From Salsipaludibacter albus (GTDB taxonomy: Bacteria; Actinomycetota; Nitriliruptoria; Nitriliruptorales; Nitriliruptoraceae), in contig NZ_JAHOPH010000016.1 in the NCBI RefSeq assembly GCF_019798055.1, forward strand, positions 26,288 to 90,287: a stretch of 64,000 nucleotides of DNA. The letters are read 5' to 3'. Below are positions 34,335 to 43,526 of this stretch, in pieces; position 1 is the stretch's first letter, and each line of letters starts with the position of its first letter. The position numbers and the translations under genes are program-made. The notes beneath the pieces are model-generated. The model had not been told where the DNA came from, did not search any database, and was given only the letters and a program-made list of their open reading frames with translations.

Positions 34335-35173
34335 TCCCCGCGAGCTTCGACTACGTCCGAGCCGGCTCGGCCGAGGAGGCCGTCGCGGCCCTCGTCGAGC
34401 ACGGCGACGAGGCCAAGGTGCTGGCCGGTGGGCACAGCCTGATCCCGATGATGCGGCTGCGCCTGGCCGTCCCGGAGGTGCTCGTCGACATCACGGAGGC
34501 GGGCCTGGCGGGGATCACGGACGCCGGTGACCACCTGGTGATCGGCGCCGCCACCACGCACCACGATGTCGCCACCGACAAGGTGATCGAGACCCACTGC
34601 GGGGTCCTCGCCCACGTCGCGGCCACGATCGGCGACCCGCAGGTCCGCCATCGCGGGACCATCGGCGGCGGGCTCGCCCACGGCGACTCGGCCGGCGACC
34701 TGCCGGCCGTCCTGCTGGCCCTGGAGGGGACGATGGTCGTGCAGGGGCCGGGCGGGCGACGCACCGTCCCGGCCAGCGAGTTCTTCGTCGACTACCTCGA
34801 GACGGCGGTGGCCGCCGACGAACTGCTCGTCGAGGTGCACGTGCCCAAGCTGGACGACTCGTGGGGCTGGGACTACCAGAAGTTCACCCGCGTGGCGCAG
34901 GCCTGGGCCACCGTGGGTGCGCTCGCGCTGGTGTCCTCCAACGGCACCATCAGCGACGCGAGGGTCGGCCTGACCCACATGGGGAGTGTCCCGATCCGGG
35001 CCAGCGCCACCGAGGCCGCGCTCGCCGGCCAGTCCACCGACGCGATCGCCGACGCGGCGGCCCGGGCGGCCGACGACACCGACCCCCCGTCGGACCTCAA
35101 CGCCGACGCCGACTTCCGACGCCACCTCGCCACGGTGCTCAGCCGTCGTGCGCTGGAGGCAGCCGTCGGCTGA
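34331..35173 (+). CDS. coxM: CoxM-like FAD-binding medium subunit
   Basis: FAD subunit of the hydroxylase, 280 residues. The two FAD pyrophosphate motifs are AGGHSLIPMMRLRLA near residue 35 and TIGGGLAHGDSAGDLPA near 113; the C-terminal CO_deh_flav_C domain starts near TRVAQAWATVGALA. ATGA overlap with coxL shows one operon coxSLM. A strong hairpin follows the stop. Confidence 0.95.
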   Translation: MIPASFDYVRAGSAEEAVAALVEHGDEAKVLAGGHSLIPMMRLRLAVPEVLVDITEAGLAGITDAGDHLVIGAATTHHDVATDKVIETHCGVLAHVAATIGDPQVRHRGTIGGGLAHGDSAGDLPAVLLALEGTMVVQGPGGRRTVPASEFFVDYLETAVAADELLVEVHVPKLDDSWGWDYQKFTRVAQAWATVGALALVSSNGTISDARVGLTHMGSVPIRASATEAALAGQSTDAIADAAARAADDTDPPSDLNADADFRRHLATVLSRRALEAAVG

Positions 35174-35188
35174 TCGACCCACCTCGAC

Positions 35189-35225
35189 CGACCGGCGTCG
35201 CGGGCCACGCGTGCGACGCCGGTCG
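35189..35225 (+). terminator. 13-bp perfect hairpin after coxM
   Basis: CGACCGGCGTCGC (35189-35201) pairs with GCGACGCCGGTCG (35213-35225), loop of 11 nt. It begins 15 nt after the coxM stop and separates the cox operon from the next gene. Confidence 0.7.
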
Positions 35226-35268
35226 TCCGGGCGACGTTCGTCCACCCACGGGCGCCGACGGGCGTGCC

Positions 35269-35274
35269 TACCGT
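35269..35274 (+). promoter_or_regulatory. Candidate -10 box (TACCGT) before the LLM flavoprotein gene
   Basis: TACCGT lies 37 nt before the ATG at 35312 and 4 nt before an in-frame GTG at 35279. Confidence 0.35.
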
Positions 35275-35311
35275 GCCCGTGGACCACGTCGTCGAGTTCC
35301 CGGGATCGCGC

Positions 35312-36268
35312 ATGACCACCATCGGCTGGCACGCCTCGCACGAGCAGGTGCCGCCCAGCGAGCTCCTGGCGGCGGCCCGACTGGCCGAGCAGGCCGGCTT
35401 CGACGCCGGCATGTCGTCGGACCACTTCTCCCCGTGGAGCGCCCGGCAGGGCGAGTCCGGATTCGCGTGGTCATGGCTCGGTTCGGCCCTGGCCACCACG
35501 ACCCTGCCGTTCGGCGTGGTCAACGCGCCGGGACAGCGCTACCACCCCGCGATCGTGGCCCAGGCAGCCGCGACCCTGGTCGAGATGTTCCCCGACCGCC
35601 TCTGGGTGGCGCTGGGCACCGGTGAGGCCTCCAACGAGCACATCACCGGACAGCGCTGGCCCGACAAGGCGACCCGCCAGCGCCGGCTGCGCGAGTGTGT
35701 CGACGTCATGCGTGCCCTGTTCGCCGGCGAGGAGGTGACCCATGACGGGCTGGTCACGGTGGACCGCGCCCGACTGTGGACCCTGCCCGACACGCCGCCG
35801 CCCCTGGTCGGGGCCGCCGTCAGCACCGCGACGGCCGGGTGGGTCGGCGAGTGGGCCGACGGGCTGGTGACCATCAAGCAGCCCCACGACACGCTCGTCG
35901 CCCTGCTGGACGCCTTCCGGTCCAACGGCGGCGAGGACAAGCCGGTCTACCTCCAGGCCCACGTCTCCTGGGCCCCCACCGACGACGAGGCGCTGGAGAT
36001 CGCCCACCACCAGTGGCGCTCGAACGTGTTCAGCCCACCGGTGCCCTGGGACCTCGACCACGTCGACGCCTTCGACGCAGCCAGCGCCCACGTGCGACCG
36101 GAGGACGTGGCCGAGGCCGTGGTCGTGTCGTCGGACCCGGCCGTGCACGTCGCATGGATCCACGAGATGGTCGAGCTGGGGTTCGACGGCATCTGGATCC
36201 ACCACGTCGGCCGCGAGCAGGGCCCGTTCCTCGAGACGTTCGGCGAGCACGTCCTGCCGCACCTGTGA
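35312..36268 (+). CDS. LLM-class flavin-dependent oxidoreductase
   Basis: A 318-residue luciferase-like (TIM-barrel) oxidoreductase. The start TIGWHASHEQVPPSELLAAA, then SDHFSPWSARQGESGFAWSW, APGQRYHPAIVAQAAATL and ALGTGEASNEHITGQRWP, match the branch described as probable non-F420 flavin oxidoreductases. ATG 35312 gives the N-terminus usual in that branch; GTG 35279 in frame is an alternative with a close -10 box. The substrate is unknown. A GH13 gene follows after 40 nt, suggesting a joint role or at least co-transcription. Confidence 0.88.
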   Translation: MTTIGWHASHEQVPPSELLAAARLAEQAGFDAGMSSDHFSPWSARQGESGFAWSWLGSALATTTLPFGVVNAPGQRYHPAIVAQAAATLVEMFPDRLWVALGTGEASNEHITGQRWPDKATRQRRLRECVDVMRALFAGEEVTHDGLVTVDRARLWTLPDTPPPLVGAAVSTATAGWVGEWADGLVTIKQPHDTLVALLDAFRSNGGEDKPVYLQAHVSWAPTDDEALEIAHHQWRSNVFSPPVPWDLDHVDAFDAASAHVRPEDVAEAVVVSSDPAVHVAWIHEMVELGFDGIWIHHVGREQGPFLETFGEHVLPHL

Positions 36269-36308
36269 ACATCGACCACGCCCAAGAACACGACCACCAA
36301 GGATTCCC

Positions 36309-37955
36309 GTGAACCTCGCTCGCACCTCCGACCTGTGGTGGAAGAACGCCGTGGTGTACTGCCTCGACGTCGAGACCTACGCCGACGGCAACGGTGACGG
36401 GGTCGGCGACTTCCTCGGGCTGACCCAGCGGCTGGACCACCTGGCCGGACTGGGCGTGACCTGCCTGTGGCTGATGCCGTTCTACCCCACCCCCAACCGT
36501 GACGACGGCTACGACCTGACCGACCACTACGCGATCGACGAGTCGCTGGGCACCTTCGGTGACTTCACGGAGTTCGTCCGCACCGCCGCCGACCGTGGGA
36601 TGCGGGTCATCAGCGACCTGGTCGTCAACCACACCTCGGACCAGCACCCGTGGTTCCAGGAGGCGCGCCAGGACCCCGACTCGCCGTTGCGCGACTTCTA
36701 CGTGTGGCGCGACGAGGTCCCGGAGGACGGCCCGCACGGCGTGGTGTTCCCCGGCGAGCAGGAGTCCGCCTGGACCTACGACGAGGTGGCCGGGCAGTAC
36801 TACCACCACCGCTTCTACCACCACCAGCCCGACCTCAACGTCGCCAACGAGGCCGTGCGCGACGAGATCCGCAAGGTCATCGGCTTCTGGCTCGCCCAGG
36901 GCTTGTCCGGCTTCCGGGTCGACGCCGTGCCCTTCTTCCTCGAGACCGACGGCATCGACGAGACCATGGAGCTCGCGCCGCACGACTACCTGCGGGACCT
37001 GTGCGCGTTCATGACCCGGCGCAGCGGTGGCGCGATCATGCTGGGCGAGGTCAACCTCGAACCCGAGCAGCAACGCGAGTTCTTCGGTGACGAGGACGGC
37101 GACGAGCTCCAGATGCTGTTCAACTTCATCGGCATGCAGACGATGTACCTGTCCTTGGCCCGCGGCGACGCCGGCCCGCTGGCGGACGGATTGCGGTCCC
37201 TGCCCGACATCCCCGACGAGGGGCAGTGGGCGACGTTCGTGCGCAACCACGACGAGCTGACGCTGGACAAGCTGACCGACGCCGAGCGCGAGGAGGTCTT
37301 CGCCGCGTTCGGTCCCGATCCCGACATGCAGGTGTACGACCGCGGGCTGCGTCGGCGCCTCCCCCCGATGCTCGACGGCGACGAGCGGCGGATCCGGCTG
37401 GTCTACAGCCTGCTGTTCGCCCTGCCCGGCACGCCGACGATCTTCTACGGCGAGGAGATCGGGATGGGCGAGAACCTGGCGGTCGAGGGTCGTCGCTCCG
37501 TGCGGACCAGCATGCAGTGGCAGCCAGGCCCGACCGGCGGGTTCACCAGCGCCGACCGCGACCAGGTGCGTCGACCCCCGCCCGAGGGCGACTTCGACCC
37601 CGACCACGTCAACGTCCGCGACCAGCAGGCCGACCCGGACTCACTGCTCAACTGGTTCGAGCGGATGATCCGGCACCGACGGGACCTGCCGATCCTGGGC
37701 TGGGGCGAGTGGGAGGTCGTCGACACCGGTCACACCGCGGTGCTGGGCGTGCGCCACGTGCTGGACGACGAGACGGTGCTCACGCTGCACAACCTCGCCG
37801 CGACCCCGTCCCACGTCGACGTCGATCCCGACGTCGAGGACTGGCAGGTGGCGCGGGACCTGCTGGGAGACCAGCACGTCGAGGCCGACGGGTCCCGGCT
37901 CGTCGTCGACCTGGCCGGGCACGGCTACCGCTGGCTGCGCATCGAGTCGAGCTGA
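36309..37955 (+). CDS. GH13 alpha-glucosidase / trehalose-synthase-like enzyme
   Basis: A 548-residue glycoside hydrolase family 13 enzyme. The nucleophile is D205 in GFRVDAVPF, the acid/base E247 in MLGEVNLEP and the transition-state stabiliser D315 in RNHDELTL. Early motifs YADGNGDGVGDFLGLTQRLD and DLVVNHTSDQHPWFQ are those of trehalose synthase and oligo-glucosidases. It is shorter than trehalose synthases fused to maltokinase, and lacks a signal peptide, so it is cytoplasmic. Trehalose synthase versus maltase cannot be decided from sequence. The C-terminal domain ends GHGYRWLRIESS. Confidence 0.9.
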   Translation: MNLARTSDLWWKNAVVYCLDVETYADGNGDGVGDFLGLTQRLDHLAGLGVTCLWLMPFYPTPNRDDGYDLTDHYAIDESLGTFGDFTEFVRTAADRGMRVISDLVVNHTSDQHPWFQEARQDPDSPLRDFYVWRDEVPEDGPHGVVFPGEQESAWTYDEVAGQYYHHRFYHHQPDLNVANEAVRDEIRKVIGFWLAQGLSGFRVDAVPFFLETDGIDETMELAPHDYLRDLCAFMTRRSGGAIMLGEVNLEPEQQREFFGDEDGDELQMLFNFIGMQTMYLSLARGDAGPLADGLRSLPDIPDEGQWATFVRNHDELTLDKLTDAEREEVFAAFGPDPDMQVYDRGLRRRLPPMLDGDERRIRLVYSLLFALPGTPTIFYGEEIGMGENLAVEGRRSVRTSMQWQPGPTGGFTSADRDQVRRPPPEGDFDPDHVNVRDQQADPDSLLNWFERMIRHRRDLPILGWGEWEVVDTGHTAVLGVRHVLDDETVLTLHNLAATPSHVDVDPDVEDWQVARDLLGDQHVEADGSRLVVDLAGHGYRWLRIESS

Positions 37956-38008
37956 CCGAGGTGGCCGATCCCGGCGTCGCAGGCGGCGTTCCGGGACGGT
38001 CGTCTCAC

Positions 38009-38014
38009 TACCCT
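38009..38014 (+). promoter_or_regulatory. Candidate -10 box (TACCCT) before coxG
   Basis: TACCCT lies 33 nt upstream of the coxG ATG; the ribosome site AGGAG is at 38037. Confidence 0.35.
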
Positions 38015-38047
38015 CGCGAACAGGGTCCAGACCATCAGGAGCAGCCC

Positions 38048-38845
38048 ATGGAGTTCACGAACACCTTCACCATTCCGGCGGGGATCGACGAGGCGTTCGC
38101 GACGTTGACCGACCTCGAGACGGTCGCACCCTGCATGCCGGGTGCCAAGCTCGAGAGCGTCGACGGGGACGTCTACACCGGCAAGGTCAAGGTCAAGGTC
38201 GGCCCGATGAGCCTGACCTACCGCGGAACGGCCACGGTGGTCGACAAGGACCCGGAGGCCCACTCCGCGACCATCGAGGCCAAGGGCAACGAGGCCCGTG
38301 GCGGCGGCACCGCCAACGCCGACGTGTCCGCCTCGCTGCGCGAGGTCGAGGACGGCACCGAGGTGACCGTGGTCACCGCCCTCAACATCACCGGCAAGCC
38401 GGCCCAGTTCGGGCGCGGGGTGATGGGTGACGTCGGCAAGAAGATCATCGACGCGTTCGCCGACTGCCTGTCCCGCAAGCTCGACACGTCCTCCGACGAC
38501 GAGGACGCGAACGACGCGGACGCCGTCGTCGCGGGCGACACCGGTGCGACGGATGGCGCCGAGGCGGACGAGCCGACCGGGACCGCCGTGCCCGACGTCG
38601 GCGACGAGCCGGTGGACGCGCCGTCGGCGACGACCCCGGCCCAGGCGTCGGCTGCTGCCCAGCAGGCCGCGACGGCCTCGGCGCCACGCCGGATCGCCGA
38701 CACCGAGCCCGAGGTCGAGGCGCTGGACCTGATGGACGTCGCCGGCGGGAGCGTGGCCAAGCGGGTCGTCCCCGTGCTCGGCGTGGCAGCCCTGGTCGCG
38801 CTGGTGGTGTGGCTGTTCACGCGTGGCGGCGACGAGGACGCCTGA
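38048..38845 (+). CDS. coxG: CoxG-like SRPBCC protein with C-terminal membrane anchor
   Basis: A 265-residue protein. Residues 1-150 are a CoxG domain (carbon monoxide dehydrogenase subunit G): TNTFTIPAGIDEAFATLTDLE, CMPGAKLESVDGDVYTGKVK and KVGPMSLTYRGTATV. CoxG helps recruit CO dehydrogenase to the membrane and binds quinone-like lipids in recent work on mycobacterial CoxG. After an acidic Ala/Asp linker of about 75 residues the chain ends with a membrane helix (VVPVLGVAALVALVVWLF). It is 2.9 kb from coxM, split off by the LLM and GH13 genes. Confidence 0.9.
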   Translation: MEFTNTFTIPAGIDEAFATLTDLETVAPCMPGAKLESVDGDVYTGKVKVKVGPMSLTYRGTATVVDKDPEAHSATIEAKGNEARGGGTANADVSASLREVEDGTEVTVVTALNITGKPAQFGRGVMGDVGKKIIDAFADCLSRKLDTSSDDEDANDADAVVAGDTGATDGAEADEPTGTAVPDVGDEPVDAPSATTPAQASAAAQQAATASAPRRIADTEPEVEALDLMDVAGGSVAKRVVPVLGVAALVALVVWLFTRGGDEDA

Positions 38846-38873
38846 TCCGGCGTTTCCCGACTCGTCGTCGTGA

Positions 38874-39689
38874 TCATCCGAGGACGCGGCCCCAGGCCAC
38901 CAGGTCGAGGCTGTCGCCGACCGACGCGACGTCGTCGGCCACCACGGTGAAGTCGTCGGCCCGGACACCGTGGACCAGGGCCCGGAGCGGCCCGTCCCAC
39001 CGGTCGGGGTCGGCCAGGGCGGCCACCGGGTCGTCGCCCAGCGGGGCCAGGGCGGCCGCGAGCCGCGGCCCGTGGTGCAGCCCCAGGACCCGGACGTCCA
39101 CCAGGCCCGCACGGTCCAGCAGCTCGGCGAGCTCCACGGCGTCGTACTCGCGGACGTGGAACGGGTTGCGTGGACTGCCCGCCGGGGTGAAGGTCGTGCG
39201 GTTGGGCGTCGACACCGCCACCAGGCCACCGGGATGGACCACGCGCACCAGCTCGGCCATGGCCTCGTCCGGCTCGGTGAGGTGCTCGACCACCTGCAGG
39301 CAGACCGCGGCGTCCAGGGTCGTGTCGACCAGGGGAAGCTCGGCGAGGTCGGCCTCGATGACGTCGATCTCCGCCACGCTGTCGTCGGCGTAGCGACGCC
39401 GGGCGTGCTCGGCCGTGGTCGGGTCGAGCTCGGCGCCGATGACCCCACGAGCGCCGGCGGCCAGCAGGATCGGCAGGCCGTAGCCCTCGCCGCAGCCGGC
39501 ATCCAGGACGGTGCCGTGGATCGCCGCCGCGACATGGTCGTAGGCGGCGACGTGGCGGCGGAACCAGTAGTTCTCGTCGGGCACGTCGGGCCCGGTGCGC
39601 TCGCCGGTCAGTGGCAGCGGCGTCGGCGCGCCGGCCTCGACCTCGGTCGATCGGGTCGGGTCGGGCGGGGGGACGTCAGGTGGGTTCAT
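38874..39689 (-). CDS. Class I SAM-dependent methyltransferase
   Basis: A 271-residue protein. TGERTGPDVPDENYWFRRHVAAYD opens the domain, motif I is VLDAGCGEGYGLPILL, and CLQVVEHLTEPDEAMAELVRV and HPGGLVAVSTPNRTTF are the usual later blocks. The His/Asn-type loop SPRNPFHVREYD resembles sugar or polar-lipid methyltransferases. ATG 39689 is chosen; an upstream start at 39746 would add 19 residues. It follows the beta-propeller gene on the same strand by 43 nt and may be in its operon. Confidence 0.82.
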   Translation of the reverse strand: MNPPDVPPPDPTRSTEVEAGAPTPLPLTGERTGPDVPDENYWFRRHVAAYDHVAAAIHGTVLDAGCGEGYGLPILLAAGARGVIGAELDPTTAEHARRRYADDSVAEIDVIEADLAELPLVDTTLDAAVCLQVVEHLTEPDEAMAELVRVVHPGGLVAVSTPNRTTFTPAGSPRNPFHVREYDAVELAELLDRAGLVDVRVLGLHHGPRLAAALAPLGDDPVAALADPDRWDGPLRALVHGVRADDFTVVADDVASVGDSLDLVAWGRVLG

Positions 39690-39732
39690 GTGCCCAGTGA
39701 ACCAGCCGACCCGTCCGGCGTGGTCGCGGGTC

Positions 39733-41244
39733 CTAGGCGTAGCCACGCAGCCAGGTCCTGCCCTCGGGACCGGTGACCAGCGCGACGACGCCTCGGCGGC
39801 CGGCGGCCAGCGCGTCCACCGATGCGCCGTCGAGGTCGACCTCCCAGCGTGGGGCGAGCGTCCGCAGGTCGTGCAGCGCCAGGGTCCCGCTCGACTCCAT
39901 CAGCACCCCGTCGGCGGTCAGGCGCACGGCTGGCCATCGTCGCGCGCGACAGGTCACGGCGACGGGTGGGCAGAACATGCTGGGGGCGACCCGTGCCGCG
40001 ACCGCGACGCTGGCCGAGGTCGCGATCACGCCCTCGGCGACGCCGGGTGTCACCGGGTCGATCCCGGTGGCCTCCGGGTCGACGTCCGTCGCGGCCAGGA
40101 CCTGTCCGTCACCGCCGACCACGCGGACCACCGGGGGCCCGGTGCGGTCCAGGCCGGTCGGCACGTCGAGGAACACCAGGCCTCGCTCGTCCACGACGCC
40201 GCGGTACCACCAGGGCACCTCCGCGAGGAGACGACCCTCCGCCGACAGGATCGTGCTCGTCGTGAGCCCGTCGACCCGCACGCCCAGGGAGGGGAACGGT
40301 CGCACGACCCTGGCCGGCTCCTCGGTGCGGACCTGCCAGCGGGGTGCACCCCCCAGGGTCGTGGCCACGACCTGCCGGTCCGTCGCGACGACGACGCCGT
40401 CGTCCAGCGCGACCGGTGGCTGGGAGCCCGGGACGGGCGGGCCGACCGCTTCGCCGTCCCCCCACAGCTCCCAGCCGTCCGGGCCGGAGCGGGCCAGCGT
40501 GGTGCCCCAGGGCAGGCATCGGCCTCCGTCCAGCCGTTGCAGCGGCGTGCCGTCGGAGGGGTCCAGGACGACGCACCCGCGATCGCCATGGGCCACGATC
40601 CGGCCGCCGTCGGTGTCGATGCCGTCGACGTCGTCGACCACGACGCGCCACCGGGCCAGGCCGGTGGCCATGTCCAGCGCGACCACGACCGCCGGGGAGC
40701 CCAGGGCGGTCGGGACGACCGTGGTCACGCCGGCTCGGTCGTCGACCAGCACGACCGCCTCGTTGCCCAGCATCCTGTGCTGCCACCGCGTCACGCCGTC
40801 CACGACGTCGAGAGACCGGAGGCGCTGGACGGGTGTCGGCGGCGCGTCGTCGCCGGTCGTGGGGCGGTGCAGGTCCAGGACCAGGAGCCGGTCCTCGACG
40901 ACGTCGAGGTACTGGACCGATCCCTCCTGGGGGAGGGTCCACCGCCATGCGACCGATCCGGAGGGGGCCCGGGGCGTGGCACCGACCGCGTCGGGGACCA
41001 GGGCTGGCGGCCCCGGCTCGGGCCACCACAGCACCCCGACGACCACTACGGCGACCACCGAGGCGACCACCAGCGAGCGCGGACGACCCGGCAGACGCCG
41101 TCGTCGGGTCGGTGGCGCGGCGACCGGGTCGACCGCCGTCACCGACCCCACCGCCATGCCGGTGGTCGGCGGCGACGCGGCGTCCGACGGGGAACGCACG
41201 GCCTCGTGGTCGACGCCGTCGGGCACCACCCGCTGGGTCGACAT
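39733..41244 (-). CDS. Membrane-anchored PQQ-like beta-propeller protein, paralogue 1
   Basis: A 503-residue type II membrane protein. About 50 hydrophilic residues are followed by a TM helix (SLVVASVVAVVVVGVLWW) and a large outer domain of repeating WRW/W-type strands (SLDVVDGVTRWQHRML, ALDMATGLARWRVVV, VLDPSDGTPLQRLDGG), the pattern of quinoprotein dehydrogenase-like propellers. A conserved Cys pair region (RCLPWGTT; CPPVAVTCRARRW) may form disulfides. No PQQ or metal ligands are clear, so a binding or scaffold role is more likely. It belongs to a family of three here. The ATG at 41244 has -10 TAGCGT 31 nt upstream. Confidence 0.8.
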   Translation of the reverse strand: MSTQRVVPDGVDHEAVRSPSDAASPPTTGMAVGSVTAVDPVAAPPTRRRRLPGRPRSLVVASVVAVVVVGVLWWPEPGPPALVPDAVGATPRAPSGSVAWRWTLPQEGSVQYLDVVEDRLLVLDLHRPTTGDDAPPTPVQRLRSLDVVDGVTRWQHRMLGNEAVVLVDDRAGVTTVVPTALGSPAVVVALDMATGLARWRVVVDDVDGIDTDGGRIVAHGDRGCVVLDPSDGTPLQRLDGGRCLPWGTTLARSGPDGWELWGDGEAVGPPVPGSQPPVALDDGVVVATDRQVVATTLGGAPRWQVRTEEPARVVRPFPSLGVRVDGLTTSTILSAEGRLLAEVPWWYRGVVDERGLVFLDVPTGLDRTGPPVVRVVGGDGQVLAATDVDPEATGIDPVTPGVAEGVIATSASVAVAARVAPSMFCPPVAVTCRARRWPAVRLTADGVLMESSGTLALHDLRTLAPRWEVDLDGASVDALAAGRRGVVALVTGPEGRTWLRGYA

Positions 41245-41275
41245 GGGCACCCCCGAGGTGGACCGCCGTGGATCC

Positions 41276-41281
41276 ACGCTA
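41276..41281 (-). promoter_or_regulatory. Candidate -10 box (TAGCGT) for beta-propeller paralogue 1
   Basis: Minus-strand TAGCGT, 31 nt before the ATG at 41244. Confidence 0.35.
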
Positions 41282-41352
41282 TCGCCCTCGACGGGTCGCG
41301 GAGCCGAGCGCGCCCGCGTGTGGGCTCCGGGTGTCCGGGCAGCCGCCCACGC

Positions 41353-41358
41353 TACGGT
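41353..41358 (+). promoter_or_regulatory. Candidate -10 box (TACGGT) for the 5'-nucleotidase gene
   Basis: TACGGT, 35 nt before the GTG at 41394. Confidence 0.3.
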
Positions 41359-41393
41359 GACGACTTCGCGTGCACCGAGGGACCGGGGGAGTC

Positions 41394-41948
41394 GTGCGAC
41401 TGGGGATCGACCTGGACGGGGTCGTCGCGGACTTCAATGCCGGCTGGATGCGCCTGCATGCGGACGAGCACGGCACCGAGCTGACCCCGGAACTCGTGAC
41501 GGGGTGGGACGACCTGCACGAGGTCGGCGGGTTCCGCTCGATGGGCGAGTTCTGGTGGTGGGCGCGCGGCGGCGACCGTCGGGCCAGCATCTTCCGTCAT
41601 CTGGACCCCTATCCGGGGGCGGTCGAGACCCTCGACCGGCTGGCGCGGTCCGGTCACGAGGTCGTGATCCTGACCTCCAAGCCGTGGTGGGCCATCCACG
41701 ACACCTATCACTGGATCGCGGACCACGCCCTGCCGACCCGCGAGGTCCACATGCTCGACGCGAAGTGGGAGGTCGACTGCGACGTCTACCTCGACGACTC
41801 GCCGAAGGTCCTGCCCACGCTGGCGAGGAAGCGGTCCTCGGCGACGGTGTGCCGGTTCGTGCGGGCGTGGAACGACCCCGTCGAAGGAGCGGTCGACGTC
41901 CACGACTGGGCCAATTTCGCCGCGGTGGTCGACGACCTGGCCGGCTGA
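41394..41948 (+). CDS. HAD-family 5' nucleotidase-like protein
   Basis: A 184-residue HAD phosphatase of the 5'(3')-deoxyribonucleotidase type. Motif I is DLDGVVADF (D at about residues 6 and 8), motif II Thr/Ser is in VVILTSKP, and the terminal acidic motif is CDVYLDDSPKVL. The expected product is a nucleoside plus phosphate, or a related small phosphate ester. The gene is inserted between two beta-propeller paralogues on the opposite strand and is convergent with paralogue 2 (6 nt between stops). GTG 41394 gives a start right at the first strand; GTG 41370 is an alternative. Confidence 0.85.
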   Translation: MRLGIDLDGVVADFNAGWMRLHADEHGTELTPELVTGWDDLHEVGGFRSMGEFWWWARGGDRRASIFRHLDPYPGAVETLDRLARSGHEVVILTSKPWWAIHDTYHWIADHALPTREVHMLDAKWEVDCDVYLDDSPKVLPTLARKRSSATVCRFVRAWNDPVEGAVDVHDWANFAAVVDDLAG

Positions 41949-41954
41949 CGGGCC

Positions 41955-43526
41955 TCAGCCGTACCAGGTGACCCGGGCCGGACCCACGTCGTTGCGTGCG
42001 ACCGCCACCCCGATCGCGTCGGTCGCCACGCGGACCGGGCGCAGGATCGGACGCTCCAGCGGGATGGTCCAGACCTCGGACAGCCCGGTCCACGACGACA
42101 GCCGGACGACCTCTCCTTCGATCGTCAGGACACCCAGGTCGGTCGCCTGCCAGGTCAGGGACGGGTCGAGGTCCGACGTGCCGACCGACGGCTGGCGTGC
42201 CTGGACCCCGTCGTCGGCGTCCAGCAGCGCGAGCTGGTCGGGACACGCCGGACGCGACCCGCCCGCCCCGGTGTCCAGTCGCCGACACAGGGTCAGGGGT
42301 CGGTCGTCCACGACCACGCCCATGCGTGCCCCGGTGACCTCGCCCAGTGCCGAGGCCGGTCCCGATCCATCGACCACGCGGCCGTCCCGGACCAGGACCG
42401 GATCCATCGTCGGGGGGTCGTCGCCCGCACCCCGGACACCCACCAGCCAGCTGCTGGGCGTCGGGGTGGTCGACGTGACCTGCTCCAGCCAGCGCACCTC
42501 GCCACCCAGGTCGACCCGCCACGCGATCGCCCCGGTGGGCCGCTCGTGCGCGACGAGTTCGGTGCCGCTGCGGACCACGGCCAGGGTCTCGTCGACGTGG
42601 GGCGGGCCGTCGGCCTCCGGGGCTGTGAACTCGACCGCGCCGTCGAGGTCGGCGACCTGCCAGCCGGTCGCGACCGGGACCGCCCAGCCGTGTTCGTACC
42701 GACGGGCGTACCGCGGTGGGGCCCCGTCCGGCCCCGTGACGGCCTGCCACGCCAGGACCTGGTTCCCGGTGCCGCCGTCGACCTCGGCCACGCCGCCGCC
42801 GTCTCCGAGGACCACGGCTCCGTCGGGACGCACCCGGACGGTGCCGTCACCGTCGGGGAAGTCGTGGCGCCATCGGGTCGTGCCGTCGGTCGGGTCCAGT
42901 GCGACCACGCTCGTCCGGTCCCACACGAAGCGGTCGGCGACCGCGCCGTCGTCGCCCATGTTGGCCACGAGCACGGGCTGGTCGTCGTCGAGGACGACCA
43001 CGGCAGGTCGGGTCTCGTCGATGGTTCGGCGCCACACCGACGCGCCGTCCACCGGGTCGTGGCCGGTCGCCACCACGCTTCCCTCGGGTGCGCCCCCGCT
43101 GCCGGTGCCCAGTCGGGGACGCGTGACCACGACCACCGTCCGGGCGACGACGTCGACCCCGACCAGCTCACGGTCACGGGGCACGGGACTCGACCAGCGT
43201 TGCTGGAGGGGGCCGTCGGGCGCTCCCGGGGCCGTGGCGAGCGCCCCGGTGTACCAGTCGACGTACTGGACGTCGGGACGTGCCGGCTCGCGGGTCGCCA
43301 GGAGGATGCCCGCCGCCGCGAGGACCGCGACCAGCGTGACGACCGTCCAGGGCCGGATCGGTCGGTGACCGGTGCCGGGGCGGGTCGTGCCGGACCGGGC
43401 GTCCGAGGCGTGGCCGAGCGATGACTGCTCGACCACCATCGGGGTGGGGGTCGGTGCCGGGGCGTCGGCCGCCCTGGCGCCGGGCGAGGGATCGCGGGCC
43501 CGGGTGCCCGGTCGGGGAGCGGTCAT
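41955..43526 (-). CDS. Membrane-anchored PQQ-like beta-propeller protein, paralogue 2
   Basis: A 523-residue relative of paralogue 1 and closest to paralogue 3, with which it shares the C-terminal RVTWYG. The order is a Pro/Ala-rich cytoplasmic N-terminus, TM helix (WTVVTLVAVLAAAGILLA) at about residues 55-72, then propeller strands such as GHDPVDGASVWRRTI, ALDPTDGTTRWRHDF and GWQVADLDGAVEF. A Cys pair (LTLCRRLD; RPACPDQLALLDADDG) is shared with paralogue 3. Function unknown; likely outer-face scaffold or ligand-binding propeller. Confidence 0.8.
   Translation of the reverse strand: MTAPRPGTRARDPSPGARAADAPAPTPTPMVVEQSSLGHASDARSGTTRPGTGHRPIRPWTVVTLVAVLAAAGILLATREPARPDVQYVDWYTGALATAPGAPDGPLQQRWSSPVPRDRELVGVDVVARTVVVVTRPRLGTGSGGAPEGSVVATGHDPVDGASVWRRTIDETRPAVVVLDDDQPVLVANMGDDGAVADRFVWDRTSVVALDPTDGTTRWRHDFPDGDGTVRVRPDGAVVLGDGGGVAEVDGGTGNQVLAWQAVTGPDGAPPRYARRYEHGWAVPVATGWQVADLDGAVEFTAPEADGPPHVDETLAVVRSGTELVAHERPTGAIAWRVDLGGEVRWLEQVTSTTPTPSSWLVGVRGAGDDPPTMDPVLVRDGRVVDGSGPASALGEVTGARMGVVVDDRPLTLCRRLDTGAGGSRPACPDQLALLDADDGVQARQPSVGTSDLDPSLTWQATDLGVLTIEGEVVRLSSWTGLSEVWTIPLERPILRPVRVATDAIGVAVARNDVGPARVTWYG

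Noticed and set aside
31824..35173. Form I aerobic CO dehydrogenase
   Set aside because: The active-site loop AYRGAGR and the S-L-M gene order point to form II; the Cys that binds copper is absent.
25390..35173. One continuous molybdenum island acquired by transfer
   Set aside because: Base composition and codon use look the same as in neighbouring genes, no mobile elements flank it, and unrelated genes are interspersed.
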